From positions 1-64,000 of the forward strand of contig SLTK01000009.1 in the NCBI GenBank assembly GCA_004347695.1: DNA of 64,000 nucleotides, read 5' to 3'. Shown here in pieces: positions 33,935 through 43,074 of the stretch. How positions within the stretch are numbered: the stretch's first letter is position 1; each line of letters opens with the position of its first letter. The DNA is from Chloroflexota bacterium. Its GTDB lineage: Bacteria; Chloroflexota; Anaerolineae; Anaerolineales; Anaerolineaceae. The position numbers and the translations under genes were made by a program. The notes below the pieces were generated by a model. The model was not told the DNA's origin and ran no database searches. It saw nothing but the letters and a program-made list of their open reading frames with translations.

Positions 33935-34927
33935 TTAATGAATCGTATAAGTATCTACAATCCGCTCTTCATTCCGGTCGGTCGCCGGCGGTGGGGTGTG
34001 AGACAAGCCGGAGATTTGCTCGTAAAGGCTGTCGGTCATATCGATTTCAATCGATTTGAGGGCGGTCTCCAGATGGTCCAGATTGCGCGCGCCAATGATG
34101 GGCGCGGTGACGGCCGGGTGAGCCGCAGCCCAGGCGATCGCTAAAGATGCCGGGTGTACGCCGATCTGGTCTGCCAGTATTTTTAGGTCTGCGGCTGTTG
34201 AGTGCATCCATTCTTCACCGTAGCGAGTCTGGTAGCGGACACTGCTCAATAGGCGGCCTTGTTCGGGTTGAGCGCCGCCGGCATATTTACCCGAAAGTAG
34301 TCCGCCACCCAGCGGTGAATAGCTGATTACGCCCAAATTTTCCGATTCTGCCAGCGGGAAAAGCTCAACCTCTGCCATGCGCTTTACCAGGTTATACATC
34401 GGCTGGATTACCGCAAAGCGTGCCCAGTGGTGCAGATCAGACAGGCCAAGAGCCTTCATCACCTGCCAGGCAGCGAAATTGCTGGCAGCCGGATATAAAA
34501 TTTTCCCCATGCTAACCAGGTCATCCAGCGCCCGCAGCGTTTCCTCTAGAGTGGTGAAATCATCGAAGCGATGGATGAAAAAAACATCGATGCGGTCGGT
34601 TTTCAGCCGCCGCAGGCTTTCCTCGACGGAATTGAACAGATGATAACGCGAGGCGCCCCGGGCGTTGACGTCCCTGCCCATCGGAAAATACGCTTTGCTG
34701 GTCAGAACGATCTCATTACGGTGCCCGGTGATCAGCTTGCCAAGAATTTCCTCTGCCTTCCCGAAGGAATACATATTAGCGCAATCGAAAAAGTTGATGC
34801 CGGCGTCGCGACAGCGGTTGTAGAGTTTCCCGGACATTTCTTCATCGGCTTCATCACCAAATGACATGGTGCCAAAGCACAACTGGGATACTTTGACTCC
34901 AGTTTGACCCAAATATTTGTAGTTCAA
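33935..34927 (-). CDS. Aldo/keto reductase
   Basis: A 330-residue NADPH-dependent oxidoreductase of the AKR family: MNYKYLGQTGVKVSQLCFGTMSFG at the start, catalytic tetrad in FFDCANMYSFGKAEEILG (Asp, Tyr), VLTSKAY (Lys) and DVFFIHRFDD (His), then cofactor motifs GVISYSPLGGGLLSGKY and PIIGARNLDHL. It resembles YghZ/Gpr-type general reductases. Initiation is at TTG 34927, supported by a strong GGAGGG site just upstream. The gap 34928-35200 shows no gene. Confidence 0.93.
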   Translation of the reverse strand: MNYKYLGQTGVKVSQLCFGTMSFGDEADEEMSGKLYNRCRDAGINFFDCANMYSFGKAEEILGKLITGHRNEIVLTSKAYFPMGRDVNARGASRYHLFNSVEESLRRLKTDRIDVFFIHRFDDFTTLEETLRALDDLVSMGKILYPAASNFAAWQVMKALGLSDLHHWARFAVIQPMYNLVKRMAEVELFPLAESENLGVISYSPLGGGLLSGKYAGGAQPEQGRLLSSVRYQTRYGEEWMHSTAADLKILADQIGVHPASLAIAWAAAHPAVTAPIIGARNLDHLETALKSIEIDMTDSLYEQISGLSHTPPPATDRNEERIVDTYTIH

Positions 34928-35200
34928 TTTTCCCTCCGATGATTTGTGGTTCGATCAGATTGTAATCCGAAACAGGGCATTTTAGCTTGTTTTCAATCTT
35001 CTCGATCCTGGCCGAATAAACACGCATTTATCTCTTTTCTAAGAAATTCAAACCTTTTTTTATAGCTTTGAATGCAGATACCGGGTATGATTATGTCTGA
35101 GAAGTAAGGAAAGACGCAACCCAGGGGGATGGTTGTAGATAGCCTTTGTCCACTAAATCGGGTATAGCGTGGATACTTAACCGGATTACTGCCACCCCTG

Positions 35201-38200
35201 ATGGAAATTTCTATTCCGATCACCCGTACGAAATTGATCATCCCGCGGCGCCGGGGGGAGATTATAAGTCGGCCGCGGTTGTTGGCTGTTCTGGAAGAAG
35301 CGATCGATAAGCGCCTGGTCATCGTGGCGGCTCCGGCGGGTTATGGTAAAACCTCTTTGCTGGTCGATTTTGTCCATCAGACATTGCAGCCGGTTTGCTG
35401 GCTGTCGCTCGACGACCTGGATCGCGATCCACAACGCTTTATCGCACATTTTATTGCTGCCGTGCAAACCACCTTTCCCGATTTTGGGAAAAATTGCATG
35501 CCCGCTCTGCAGGGGATGTCACAGGCACGGCTAAATCTGGATGCGCTGGTTTCTCTGGTCATCAATGACATTTTCGAGACAGTCACCGAGCATTTTTTAT
35601 TCGTAGTGGATGATTATCACCTGGTTGAAGAAAATCAGGATATCAATTATTTCATCAACCGCTTCATTATGGCTGTGGATGAAAATTGTCACCTGGTCAT
35701 CTCATCCCGCCGGCTGCTGCCACTGGCCGATATGCCACTGTTGGTCGCACGGTCGGCGGTCGGCGGCCTCGGTTTTGAGGACCTGGCTTTCAGCGTAAGC
35801 GAAATTCAAAACTTGTATTTACAGAACCACCGCGTGGTACTCAGCGAGCCAGATGCCAGCGAGTTGGCGCATACGACCGAAGGTTGGATCACTGGACTGG
35901 TGCTTTCAACGGATATCGAAAATGGGAGAGTAACGACCCGACTGCAAGGGCGGGGGGTGACCGGGGTAGGGCTGTACGAATACCTGGCGCAGCAGGTGCT
36001 CGAGCATCAGCGTGACGAAGTCAAGCAATTTCTCTTTCGCACCTCACTGCTGGAGGAATTTGACGCGGAACGCTGCGCCGAAGTGATTGGCAAAGGGCTG
36101 GGCATCGAAGCCAACTGGTCTGCTCTGATGGACGATGTGCAACGAAACAACCTGTTTACGCTGCCAATTATTGAAGATCATCTCTGGCTACGCTACCACC
36201 ACCTGTTTCGCGATTTTTTGCAAAACCTGATGGCGCGTTTGTATCCTGAGGAAACGCGCAAAATCTACTTCCAGTTAGTAGATTATCACCAGCAAAGGCG
36301 AGATTGGGAACGTGCTTACCGCGTCTGCGTACAGCTCGGTGACGAAGAAATGACCGCGGCTATGATCGAGAACGCCGGGCAGTCGATGATTTCTCAGGGG
36401 CGGTTGGTTACCCTGAAAGAATGGATCGAAAAATTACCTTCCCATTTGGTTAACCGTTCCCCGGGTTTGCTTTCGATTCAAGGAGCGGCAATGATGATGC
36501 TTGGCGACCCGAAAGCCGGCATTCAGTTGACCAGCCAGGCACTCGTCCTGCTCGGGGATGTAGCCGATCTTGAGGTCCAGTTAAATACATTGGTTCGTCG
36601 GTCTGTAGCCTACAGAATGGCTGGAAATTACCAACCCTCTATTGACGATTCTAATCGTGCTATCGAACTGGCAAAACCTCACAAAGAATATTTAACAATC
36701 TTAGCCAGCGCTTTTCATTCCAAAGGAGCAACCTTCCTTCAATCTGGAAAACTTACAGATGCCAGAGATTGGTTGCAAAAGGCCCGGGAAATTTTCATCG
36801 AGATGGATTATCTGGAGGGGGCTTCAAAAGCTGGGCTTGAGCTTGGTATGGTCATGCGCTATTTGGGGCAGTTTGCAGTCGCTGAAGCTACTTATCGTGA
36901 AGTACTGACTTATTACCAAACAACAGGTAATGTAGTTTGGCAGGCGAATCTGCTTAACAATTTGGGTGTGCTGCATCATTTGATTGGCGATTACGAGCAC
37001 GCATTGGTTGAGCTAGAAAATTCAATCCAATACGCACGCCTTGGAGGATATCAGCGATTAGAAGCATTTGCTTTGACCAGCCTTGGCGATTTGTTCCGTG
37101 ACTTAAAATCAACAAATGAAGCCGAAGATGCCTACAAAAAAGCAGCTGAAATTGATTCTCAAATTGAAGATCAACCATTGCATTTTTATTTAGTATATTC
37201 CGATGCTCAACTGGCATTAGCTGGTGGGTCGCCAAAAAAGGCCCGGTTAATCCTTGACGAGGCAACTGATTTTGCGATTAAATCCGGATCTGATTATGAA
37301 AAATACCTCTGCAATCTTCTAAGCGGCAGAATCAGCCTGGCAAATGAGCAAAAAAATACATCGATTAAGGAATTAGCAGAAGCGCTTGATTTTTTTATAG
37401 CTGAAGGGCATATTGTGGAGTCGAACCGCTGCAGATTGTTGCTCGCGGCAGCATGCGCAGTTGCAGGGGAGTATGACTTGACGCGTAATGCCCTAAGTCA
37501 CCTGTTGGATGTGAATCGCAGCCCGGAATTTAATCATTTAATAATGTCCGAAGGACAAACTATAGCGAGTGTGGTCAAGAAAGTAAGTGGCCTTCCGGCT
37601 GACATCTATCAGCAATTTATTGAACTTCATTCGCTTGCCATCCAACTAGATCAAAAATTACCCGCGATTCGGAAAAGGCTTCGCCGGCGGTCGCAAATTG
37701 TGCATCTTTCCCCGCCTGAACTTGCCTTCTTTACTTTTGGAAAAGTCCAGGTAAAAATTGGTGATCATGTGATTACCGGGGCTGAATGGATGACGCAAAA
37801 TGCCCGGGATTTACTGATTCTATTGCTGCTTCATCCGGAGGGAATGACAAAGGAAGAAATCGGCGAAATTTTCTGGTCGGACTCGACGCCGGCAGAATTA
37901 AAACTGCGCTTCAAGAACACGATTTACCGGTTGCGCCACGCTGCGGGCAAGGATGTGGTGCTTTTCGAGAACGAAATTTATACTTTCAACCACGGGATGG
38001 ATTACGAAGCTGATTTCGAGAATTTTACAAATTACCTCAACCAGGCGCGCCGGGCCGGGGACGAGGAAAAGCAAATTAGTTTGCTCAAAGAGGCAGTCAA
38101 AGTTTATAAAGGCTACTTTGCTCCGGATATTTCGGAGCACTGGGCGATAGCCGAACGCGAACGCTTCCACCAGCAGGCAATGGAAGCGATGGTTCAATTG

Positions 38201-38458
38201 GCTGAATTACAGTTGAAACGTGGCGAACTGGATGAAACGATGATCACTGCTCAAACTCTGCTGGATTTCGACCCGACCCACGAAACCATGGTTTGCCTGG
38301 CGATGCGCGCGCTGGCGGCTGCAGGGAATATTGTGGCGGTTATGCAGCAATATGATCAGTTCAAGAAAATTCTTCGCAAGGAAATGAACGCCCGGCCATC
38401 ACCACAGACCCATGCATTATATGAAAACTTAACCCGCGAGCGAAGAGCAATCCGCTGA
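35201..38458 (+). CDS. MalT-like STAND ATPase with TPR and SARP-type DNA-binding domain
   Basis: A 1085-residue regulator. The N-terminus ITRTKLIIPRRR and Walker A APAGYGKTS (44-52), WLSLDDLDRDP and FVVDDYHLV are typical of MalT-type NTPases; residues about 400-830 are tetratricopeptide-like repeats; residues about 835-1085 form an OmpR-like winged helix (ELAFFTFGKVQVKIG, ARDLLILLLLHPEGMTKEEIGEIFW) followed by a bacterial transcriptional-activator domain. It is an ATP-gated switch that senses a ligand through the repeats. Codons of the repeat region (about 36600-37700) are AT-richer than either end. It lies 193 bp before the peptide/DUF5317 cluster on the same strand. Confidence 0.9.
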   Translation: MEISIPITRTKLIIPRRRGEIISRPRLLAVLEEAIDKRLVIVAAPAGYGKTSLLVDFVHQTLQPVCWLSLDDLDRDPQRFIAHFIAAVQTTFPDFGKNCMPALQGMSQARLNLDALVSLVINDIFETVTEHFLFVVDDYHLVEENQDINYFINRFIMAVDENCHLVISSRRLLPLADMPLLVARSAVGGLGFEDLAFSVSEIQNLYLQNHRVVLSEPDASELAHTTEGWITGLVLSTDIENGRVTTRLQGRGVTGVGLYEYLAQQVLEHQRDEVKQFLFRTSLLEEFDAERCAEVIGKGLGIEANWSALMDDVQRNNLFTLPIIEDHLWLRYHHLFRDFLQNLMARLYPEETRKIYFQLVDYHQQRRDWERAYRVCVQLGDEEMTAAMIENAGQSMISQGRLVTLKEWIEKLPSHLVNRSPGLLSIQGAAMMMLGDPKAGIQLTSQALVLLGDVADLEVQLNTLVRRSVAYRMAGNYQPSIDDSNRAIELAKPHKEYLTILASAFHSKGATFLQSGKLTDARDWLQKAREIFIEMDYLEGASKAGLELGMVMRYLGQFAVAEATYREVLTYYQTTGNVVWQANLLNNLGVLHHLIGDYEHALVELENSIQYARLGGYQRLEAFALTSLGDLFRDLKSTNEAEDAYKKAAEIDSQIEDQPLHFYLVYSDAQLALAGGSPKKARLILDEATDFAIKSGSDYEKYLCNLLSGRISLANEQKNTSIKELAEALDFFIAEGHIVESNRCRLLLAAACAVAGEYDLTRNALSHLLDVNRSPEFNHLIMSEGQTIASVVKKVSGLPADIYQQFIELHSLAIQLDQKLPAIRKRLRRRSQIVHLSPPELAFFTFGKVQVKIGDHVITGAEWMTQNARDLLILLLLHPEGMTKEEIGEIFWSDSTPAELKLRFKNTIYRLRHAAGKDVVLFENEIYTFNHGMDYEADFENFTNYLNQARRAGDEEKQISLLKEAVKVYKGYFAPDISEHWAIAERERFHQQAMEAMVQLAELQLKRGELDETMITAQTLLDFDPTHETMVCLAMRALAAAGNIVAVMQQYDQFKKILRKEMNARPSPQTHALYENLTRERRAIR

Positions 38459-38651
38459 AAATGCCGTAAAACCGCAATTAAATGGGTTAAAACCCCCTGC
38501 TGGTTTATAATAATTCCACCGTTACCAACAGAATACCAACCAATTTTAATGAATTTTCAAATAATGCTTCTATTGAAGCCACCTTTGAAGCCTACCCATA
38601 AGTACACTATTGCTATATCGCAAATACTTTTCCGGGAAGGGAAAACCAGCA

Positions 38652-38786
38652 ATGATTAAAATCTCCTCTGCCAAAACTCGCATGATCTTCTTCGTACTGA
38701 CCGTTGTCCTTTTCGTCTTGGGATCTGGGGCTCCCGAGGCTGGTGGTGGCGTCATCATGCATTCGACCTGGTTTATCGGTTTCTAA
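38652..38786 (+). CDS. Small exported peptide (44 aa)
   Basis: ATG at 38652 follows GGAAGG by about 11 nt and opens 44 codons ending TAA at 38784-38786, 12 nt before the DUF5317 gene. The peptide starts basic (MIKISSAKTR), has a hydrophobic core (MIFFVLTVVLFVLG) and ends GAPEAGGGVIMHSTWFIGF. It looks like a signal peptide followed by a mature piece of about 14-20 residues. No homologue is recognised. A signal or structural peptide is possible. Confidence 0.65.
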   Translation: MIKISSAKTRMIFFVLTVVLFVLGSGAPEAGGGVIMHSTWFIGF

Positions 38787-38798
38787 GCAAACCACTGA

Positions 38799-39419
38799 AT
38801 GATTTTACTTTTGGCCGTTCTCGCAGGCCTGCTTAGCGGGCTATTGCGGGCACAGCTGAGAAAAAGAGCATATCAATCTTTTCCATTGCGGCTTGCCTGG
38901 CTCGTCCTGGCAGCAATCGCCGCACAGTGGTTGATATTTTCTTTTCCTGCCACTCGTGCCAGTCTATCTGGTATCGTCGTCCGCTGGATTTTCGTTCTTT
39001 CACAACTTGCGCTGCTCATTTTTGCCTGGGCGAACCGAAAAACCCCCGGTTTCTGGCTGCTGGGCGCCGGATTGCTGCTCAACTTGACCGTCATTGCACT
39101 CAACGGCGGGCTGATGCCGATCACACCGGAGACCGTTCAATGGCTGCGACCGGATGCTCCAGCCGGGTCCTGGCAGATCGGCGAACGGTTAGGGTTCGGT
39201 AAGGACATTGTCCTTCCGAGAGAGGAAACTGTCCTCTGGTTTCTCTCCGACCGGTTCCGGTCATTCTCGAGGCTCTCTTACCGGGTCGCCTTTAGTCTGG
39301 GGGATGTTTTCATCGCCCTGGGTGCTTTCTGGCTTTTATGGGCTATGGGTGGGCCAGCGCGCGAACAACCCCTAAAGGAGAAAAATCATGTACCAGACCA
39401 GTTACCCACGCTCCAATAA
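38799..39419 (+). CDS. DUF5317-family membrane protein
   Basis: A 206-residue protein with an N-terminal helix (MILLLAVLAGLLSGLLR), further hydrophobic segments at about 28-48, 56-74 and 82-100, the family-defining LNGGLMPITPETVQW, a short periplasmic loop with PREETVLWFLSDRF, and a last helix (GDVFIALGAFWLLWAMG). DUF5317 proteins occur in Chloroflexota and Firmicutes and have no assigned function. It follows the 44-aa peptide gene by 12 nt and overlaps the next gene by 32 nt, so the four genes probably form one transcript. Confidence 0.82.
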   Translation: MILLLAVLAGLLSGLLRAQLRKRAYQSFPLRLAWLVLAAIAAQWLIFSFPATRASLSGIVVRWIFVLSQLALLIFAWANRKTPGFWLLGAGLLLNLTVIALNGGLMPITPETVQWLRPDAPAGSWQIGERLGFGKDIVLPREETVLWFLSDRFRSFSRLSYRVAFSLGDVFIALGAFWLLWAMGGPAREQPLKEKNHVPDQLPTLQ

Positions 39420-39678
39420 CCGCCAACAAGAAGTCACCCGCGAATACAGTCGCATTTTATCCGCTGCGGTGGTTTCTGCTCAATTTCGCCAGATGCTGCT
39501 CTCGAACCCGGGCATGGCGCTTACGGCTGGTTTTGCCGGTGAAAAATTCCAGCTTAACAACGAAGATCGTAACCGTTTGACAGAAATACGGGCAACCACT
39601 TTGGCTGATTTCGCTTCACAGCTCAATGTTGCCATGAAGGCCCCGGTTATGGGCTGTTCTGCAGTAGCAGCCGACTAA
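39388..39678 (+). CDS. Small 96-aa protein, leader-peptide-like
   Basis: AAAGGAG precedes the ATG at 39388, inside the end of the DUF5317 gene. The 96 residues hold a helical block (AAVVSAQFRQMLLSNPGMALTAGFAGEKFQLNNEDRNRLTEI, described in two parts: FRQMLLSNPGMAL and FQLNNEDRNRL) resembling Nif11-type and nitrile-hydratase-type leader folds, then a short tail APVMGCSAVAAD with one Cys. No modification enzyme is adjacent, so a RiPP precursor role is only a possibility; it may be a small regulatory or scaffold protein. Confidence 0.62.
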   Translation: MYQTSYPRSNNRQQEVTREYSRILSAAVVSAQFRQMLLSNPGMALTAGFAGEKFQLNNEDRNRLTEIRATTLADFASQLNVAMKAPVMGCSAVAAD

Positions 39679-39734
39679 AGGGTTATGGCTTCAAACCTTT
39701 CATATAGCAAAGCTTATTTTAGGAATAGTTAATT

Positions 39735-40889
39735 ATGATTTCAGGTAGTTCAGGCCTCATAGGCGAAACGCAAAAACGCCTGCCCACATTGTTCAGCTTC
39801 ACCGCTGAACGACTGGCGGACCTGGGAGAAATTCCTGACCACTGGTTCAGTTATGATGGACCGGCCAGTTTACTGAACCAAATAGCGGTAAAAGCCGTCG
39901 ATGTATTAAAGGTGAAGCAGTGCCAAATATTAGTTTTGGCTCCAGGAGGAATCTTCCGCTCCCAGGCATTCCATGGGTTACCAGCAGTTGTGAGCAAGCA
40001 ATCACCCGCACAACGCGATAACTATCGCGCCCAGGAATTACTGCAGAAAGCGGTTTTAGAGGAAAACCCGACTTTTATTGATCAAAACATCAAGCCGCTC
40101 AATCGCGACCAGCAAGCCGTGTTACGAGTTGGCCTGCAGGAAAACATCTATCTCTTCCCGATGCGGATCGACACGGAACCGGTGGGACTATTTATGGTGT
40201 CGGTCGAGCCATCCATGCAAAAAATCGAGGATATGAACCAGGCATACTTACTCGCCAACCAGGCGGCCAAAGTCTTGCACCGCGAAAGCCTGCCGTACTC
40301 TGATGAGGAAAGCATCGTCGAGATCGTAATGGCTCTTTCAAAAGCGCTGGAAGCTCGCGATCTTTCAACCGGTGAACACTGCCGGCATATTACCCGCCTG
40401 ACCGAACGCATTGCGATTGATCTTGGTTGCTCGTTCCATGACATTCAGTCCATCCGGCGCGCTGCTTTATTGCATGACATTGGAAAAATTGGTATCCCTG
40501 ACAATATTCTGCATAAACCAGGCGCATTGAATGACCATGAGTGGGTGATTATGAAACAGCATCCCGAAATTGGGGCCAGAATTCTGCGGATGATCGCTGG
40601 ACTGTCGGATGTTGCCCGTCTGGTTCTGGCGCATCATGAACGGTTCGATGGCTCCGGCTACCCACTGGGCTTGAGCGGCGAGGAAATCCCGATCGGGGCC
40701 CGAATATTGACTGTTGTCGACGCCTTTGGCGCCATGATTACTGATCGTGTATACCGGCCTGCACGCACCATTCCGGAAGCAGTGGAAGAAATTCAGCGCT
40801 GCGCAGGCAAAGATTTCGACCCGAAAATTGTGAAGAGCTTTACAAAAATTATCAATATGCCGTTGGCTGGAGCAGAACCGGTTAACTGA
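39735..40889 (+). CDS. GAF-like/HD-GYP phosphodiesterase
   Basis: A 384-residue protein with an N-terminal GAF-like sensor (about 20-185) and a C-terminal HD-GYP domain (about 192-370). The metal and catalytic motifs are complete: HCRHITRLTERIA, LLHDIGKIGIPD (His247-Asp248), KQHPEIGARIL and HHERFDGSGYP (300-310). HD-GYP enzymes hydrolyse cyclic di-GMP, and some act on cGAMP. It follows the 96-aa gene by 56 nt. AGGA lies upstream of the ATG. Confidence 0.9.
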   Translation: MISGSSGLIGETQKRLPTLFSFTAERLADLGEIPDHWFSYDGPASLLNQIAVKAVDVLKVKQCQILVLAPGGIFRSQAFHGLPAVVSKQSPAQRDNYRAQELLQKAVLEENPTFIDQNIKPLNRDQQAVLRVGLQENIYLFPMRIDTEPVGLFMVSVEPSMQKIEDMNQAYLLANQAAKVLHRESLPYSDEESIVEIVMALSKALEARDLSTGEHCRHITRLTERIAIDLGCSFHDIQSIRRAALLHDIGKIGIPDNILHKPGALNDHEWVIMKQHPEIGARILRMIAGLSDVARLVLAHHERFDGSGYPLGLSGEEIPIGARILTVVDAFGAMITDRVYRPARTIPEAVEEIQRCAGKDFDPKIVKSFTKIINMPLAGAEPVN

Positions 40890-40903
40890 TCCAACCTCCC
40901 TTG

Positions 40904-40947
40904 TTACCCCTGGCTGTGAATCGGGTCACGATTGCAGCCGGGGGTAA
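40904..40947 (+). terminator. Terminator-like hairpin after the HD-GYP gene
   Basis: TTACCCCTGGCTG (40904-40916) pairs with CAGCCGGGGGTAA (40935-40947), 15 nt past the stop; followed by GTGTTTAAATT. Confidence 0.6.
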
Positions 40948-40964
40948 GTGTTTAAATTAGAAAA

Positions 40965-40992
40965 CCCACCAGGCACCGCTTCTCCTGGTGGG
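40965..40992 (-). terminator. Terminator of the minus-strand membrane protein gene
   Basis: CCCACCAGG (40965-40973) and CCTGGTGGG (40984-40992): a 9-bp stem which on the minus strand is followed by TTTTCTAATTT. Confidence 0.75.
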
Positions 40993-41024
40993 AGATGTAA
41001 TTATATCTGCGAAAATTTAGTTTA

Positions 41025-41438
41025 TTACGCAGAAGTCTCTTTTTGCGTTAAGAGGCTCAAACGTACGTCTGGTAACTCGGCGAATGCGATATAACCTGCC
41101 GAAATGACAACTGCAATGATGTTGGTGACCAGGTAAGCTACATCAGCGACCTGGGCGCCGTTGACGTTGGTAGTGGCATGCGGCATGATCATCATTAGAC
41201 GGCTAATAATGTTGAACCCCTGCGAAAAAGAGACCAGATACCATGGCCACAGTTCACTTGTGCGTTGTACTGCGATTTTAAAGGCAGCATAAACTGCAAG
41301 CGCAGTCAAAAATACCGGTAGCCACCATTGCTGACTGGTTGGGTCAAAAACATTGGGTGGAAAGAGCAAAAGGGGAATAATTTGGACGAATAATAAGACC
41401 GTCACGGTAGTTGGCTGTGCAATATTCTTTCGCAGCAT
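41025..41438 (-). CDS. Small polytopic membrane protein, unknown
   Basis: A 137-residue protein with four hydrophobic segments (about 10-30, 42-60, 68-90 and 100-120). No family is recognised. It has its own terminator at 40965-40992, and on the minus strand upstream a TTGACA followed by TATAATAT (about 41515-41543) suggests its own promoter. The 5' gap to the liv leader shows no other gene. Confidence 0.62.
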   Translation of the reverse strand: MLRKNIAQPTTVTVLLFVQIIPLLLFPPNVFDPTSQQWWLPVFLTALAVYAAFKIAVQRTSELWPWYLVSFSQGFNIISRLMMIMPHATTNVNGAQVADVAYLVTNIIAVVISAGYIAFAELPDVRLSLLTQKETSA

Positions 41439-41613
41439 GGCTTAGGCTCCTGAAGGGTACCTGGGTATTCGATTGCCGCCTTTTTGGAAGAGGTGGGAAA
41501 TCAATCCATTTATATTATAGAGTTCTATAAGGTTTGTCAAGAAAAAAACTGAAAATTGGTATGAAAAAGAAACTTTAATGGGCATAATTAAGTAAATTAT
41601 GGTTATTTGCCAC

Positions 41614-41642
41614 TTGACATTTTGGGTGACATTTCCTATCAT
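41614..41642 (+). promoter_or_regulatory. Promoter of the liv operon
   Basis: TTGACA (41614-41619), 17 nt, TATCAT (41637-41642). The predicted start near 41650 opens a leader of about 235 nt that begins with a strong hairpin, GGTGCAGAATG (41651-41661) with CATTCTGTACC (41671-41681). Confidence 0.65.
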
Positions 41643-41735
41643 AGGCTATTGGTGCAGAATGGTGTTAATGCATTCTGTACCGTCCTATTTCCCATTGCCA
41701 AATCGTTATTTTTAAACCCTACGAGCCCTTCGATA

Positions 41736-41754
41736 AAAGGAGGTGATACAACCT
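41736..41754 (+). other. Extended anti-16S (super Shine-Dalgarno) sequence in the liv leader
   Basis: AAAAGGAGGTGATACAACC is complementary to the 3' end of bacterial 16S rRNA over about 18 nt with two mismatches. No start codon stands at normal distance after it, and the true livJ site (AAGGAGGAG near 41871-41879) is 130 nt downstream. Confidence 0.5.
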
Positions 41755-41884
41755 ATATACAATCCTTTAGTCCCAGGTATACCTGCCGAAAGACCTGAGC
41801 AATCTGACGGTGGTAACCGGATGGGGGATGCAGTCAATTAAATAGCGTGTCCAAATTTCAATTTGTGTTAAGGAGGAGAACCTA

Positions 41885-43051
41885 ATGCGATCGCTGAAAG
41901 TTTTAAGTTTGTTCGTCATTTTGTCCATGATTTTGGTGGCGTGCGGTGGAACCGGCTCGACCGGTGGTGCGAAGGAATTAAAAGTCGCAATTCTTGCCCC
42001 ACTTTCCGGGCCTGTTCCTACGTTTGGTGTATCAACCCGTGACGGAGCTTTGTTAGCAATTGAAGAGTGGAACGCCAAAGGCGGCGTCAATGGGTACACC
42101 ATTGTCCCGATTGTTGAAGACAGCCAGTGCACCCCCGAGCCGGCCGTGAACGCCATGAATAAGGTCGTCGATCAGGACGGTGTCAAATTTGTGATCGGCG
42201 AAGTCTGCTCAAAAGCCACCATTCCGATTTCCGAAATCGGCACCGAGAAGAAAGTTGTCGTCATCAGCGGTACATCGACCGCCGAAGCAGTCACTGTTGA
42301 TGCCAACGGCAACACCAAGCCGTACACCTTCCGCGCATGCTTCATCGATGCGTTCCAGGGTCTGGTAGGCGCTAAATTCGCCACGGAGAAATTGGGCGCA
42401 AAGACTGCCTTCATCATGCTCGATCAGGCAAATGACTATGTGAAGGGTCTGGCGGAAGAATTCGAAAAGAATTTCACCGCAATGGGCGGCACGGTTGTTG
42501 GCAAGGAAAGCTACACTGCCAAGGATACCGATTTCTCAACCATCCTGGCCAAGATTGCCGAAGCTAAACCCGATGTTGTCTATCTCCCCGATTATTACAA
42601 CATCGTCAACCTGGTCACCAAGCAGGCCAAGGAAAAAGGCATTACCTCTGCCTTCCTTGGTGGTGATGGCTGGGATTCGGCTGACCTGGACGTAGTGGCA
42701 GCGGCTGGTGGTTACTTCACCAATCACTATTCGCCCGATGATCCCCGCCCCGAAGTTGTGAACTTCCTGGCAGCTTACGGCGCGAAATACAAGAACGATG
42801 ATGGCACCGCCAAGGTACCGGATGCTCTCGCTACCCTGGCATATGATGCGGCGAATATGCTCTTCACCGCCATGACCACCGCCGGCACGGTTGAAGACGT
42901 TGACAAGGTAAAGACGGCTCTGGAAGGCATTAAGATCAATGCTGTTTCCGGCGCCATCACCCTGGATGCCAAACACAACCCGGTAAAGGCTGCAGCCATT
43001 CTGGCAGTCACAGCCGAAGGCGTCAAGTTTGAAGCGAGCATCGCCCCGTAA
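41885..43051 (+). CDS. livJ: Branched-chain amino-acid ABC transporter, binding lipoprotein
   Basis: A 388-residue periplasmic binding protein of the LivJ/LivK class. The signal SLFVILSMILVACGG places the lipidated Cys at about residue 20. The mature start ELKVAILAPLSGPVPTFGVSTRDGALLAIEEWN is typical of peripla_BP_6 proteins, and PTVGEVCSK-like and AYDAANML motifs follow. It delivers leucine, isoleucine and valine, or related amides, to the permease below; exact specificity cannot be told. AAGGAGGAG lies before the ATG. Confidence 0.94.
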   Translation: MRSLKVLSLFVILSMILVACGGTGSTGGAKELKVAILAPLSGPVPTFGVSTRDGALLAIEEWNAKGGVNGYTIVPIVEDSQCTPEPAVNAMNKVVDQDGVKFVIGEVCSKATIPISEIGTEKKVVVISGTSTAEAVTVDANGNTKPYTFRACFIDAFQGLVGAKFATEKLGAKTAFIMLDQANDYVKGLAEEFEKNFTAMGGTVVGKESYTAKDTDFSTILAKIAEAKPDVVYLPDYYNIVNLVTKQAKEKGITSAFLGGDGWDSADLDVVAAAGGYFTNHYSPDDPRPEVVNFLAAYGAKYKNDDGTAKVPDALATLAYDAANMLFTAMTTAGTVEDVDKVKTALEGIKINAVSGAITLDAKHNPVKAAAILAVTAEGVKFEASIAP

Positions 43052-43074
43052 TCGATGCTGGTTTTAAAGTGAAT

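Noticed and set aside
38459-38651. CRISPR array or mobile element near the MalT regulator
   Set aside because: No evenly spaced repeats, transposase or integrase anywhere in the window.
41744-41845. 33-codon GTG frame overlapping the anti-16S sequence
   Set aside because: The GTG is inside the Shine-Dalgarno-like motif itself, so that motif cannot serve it.
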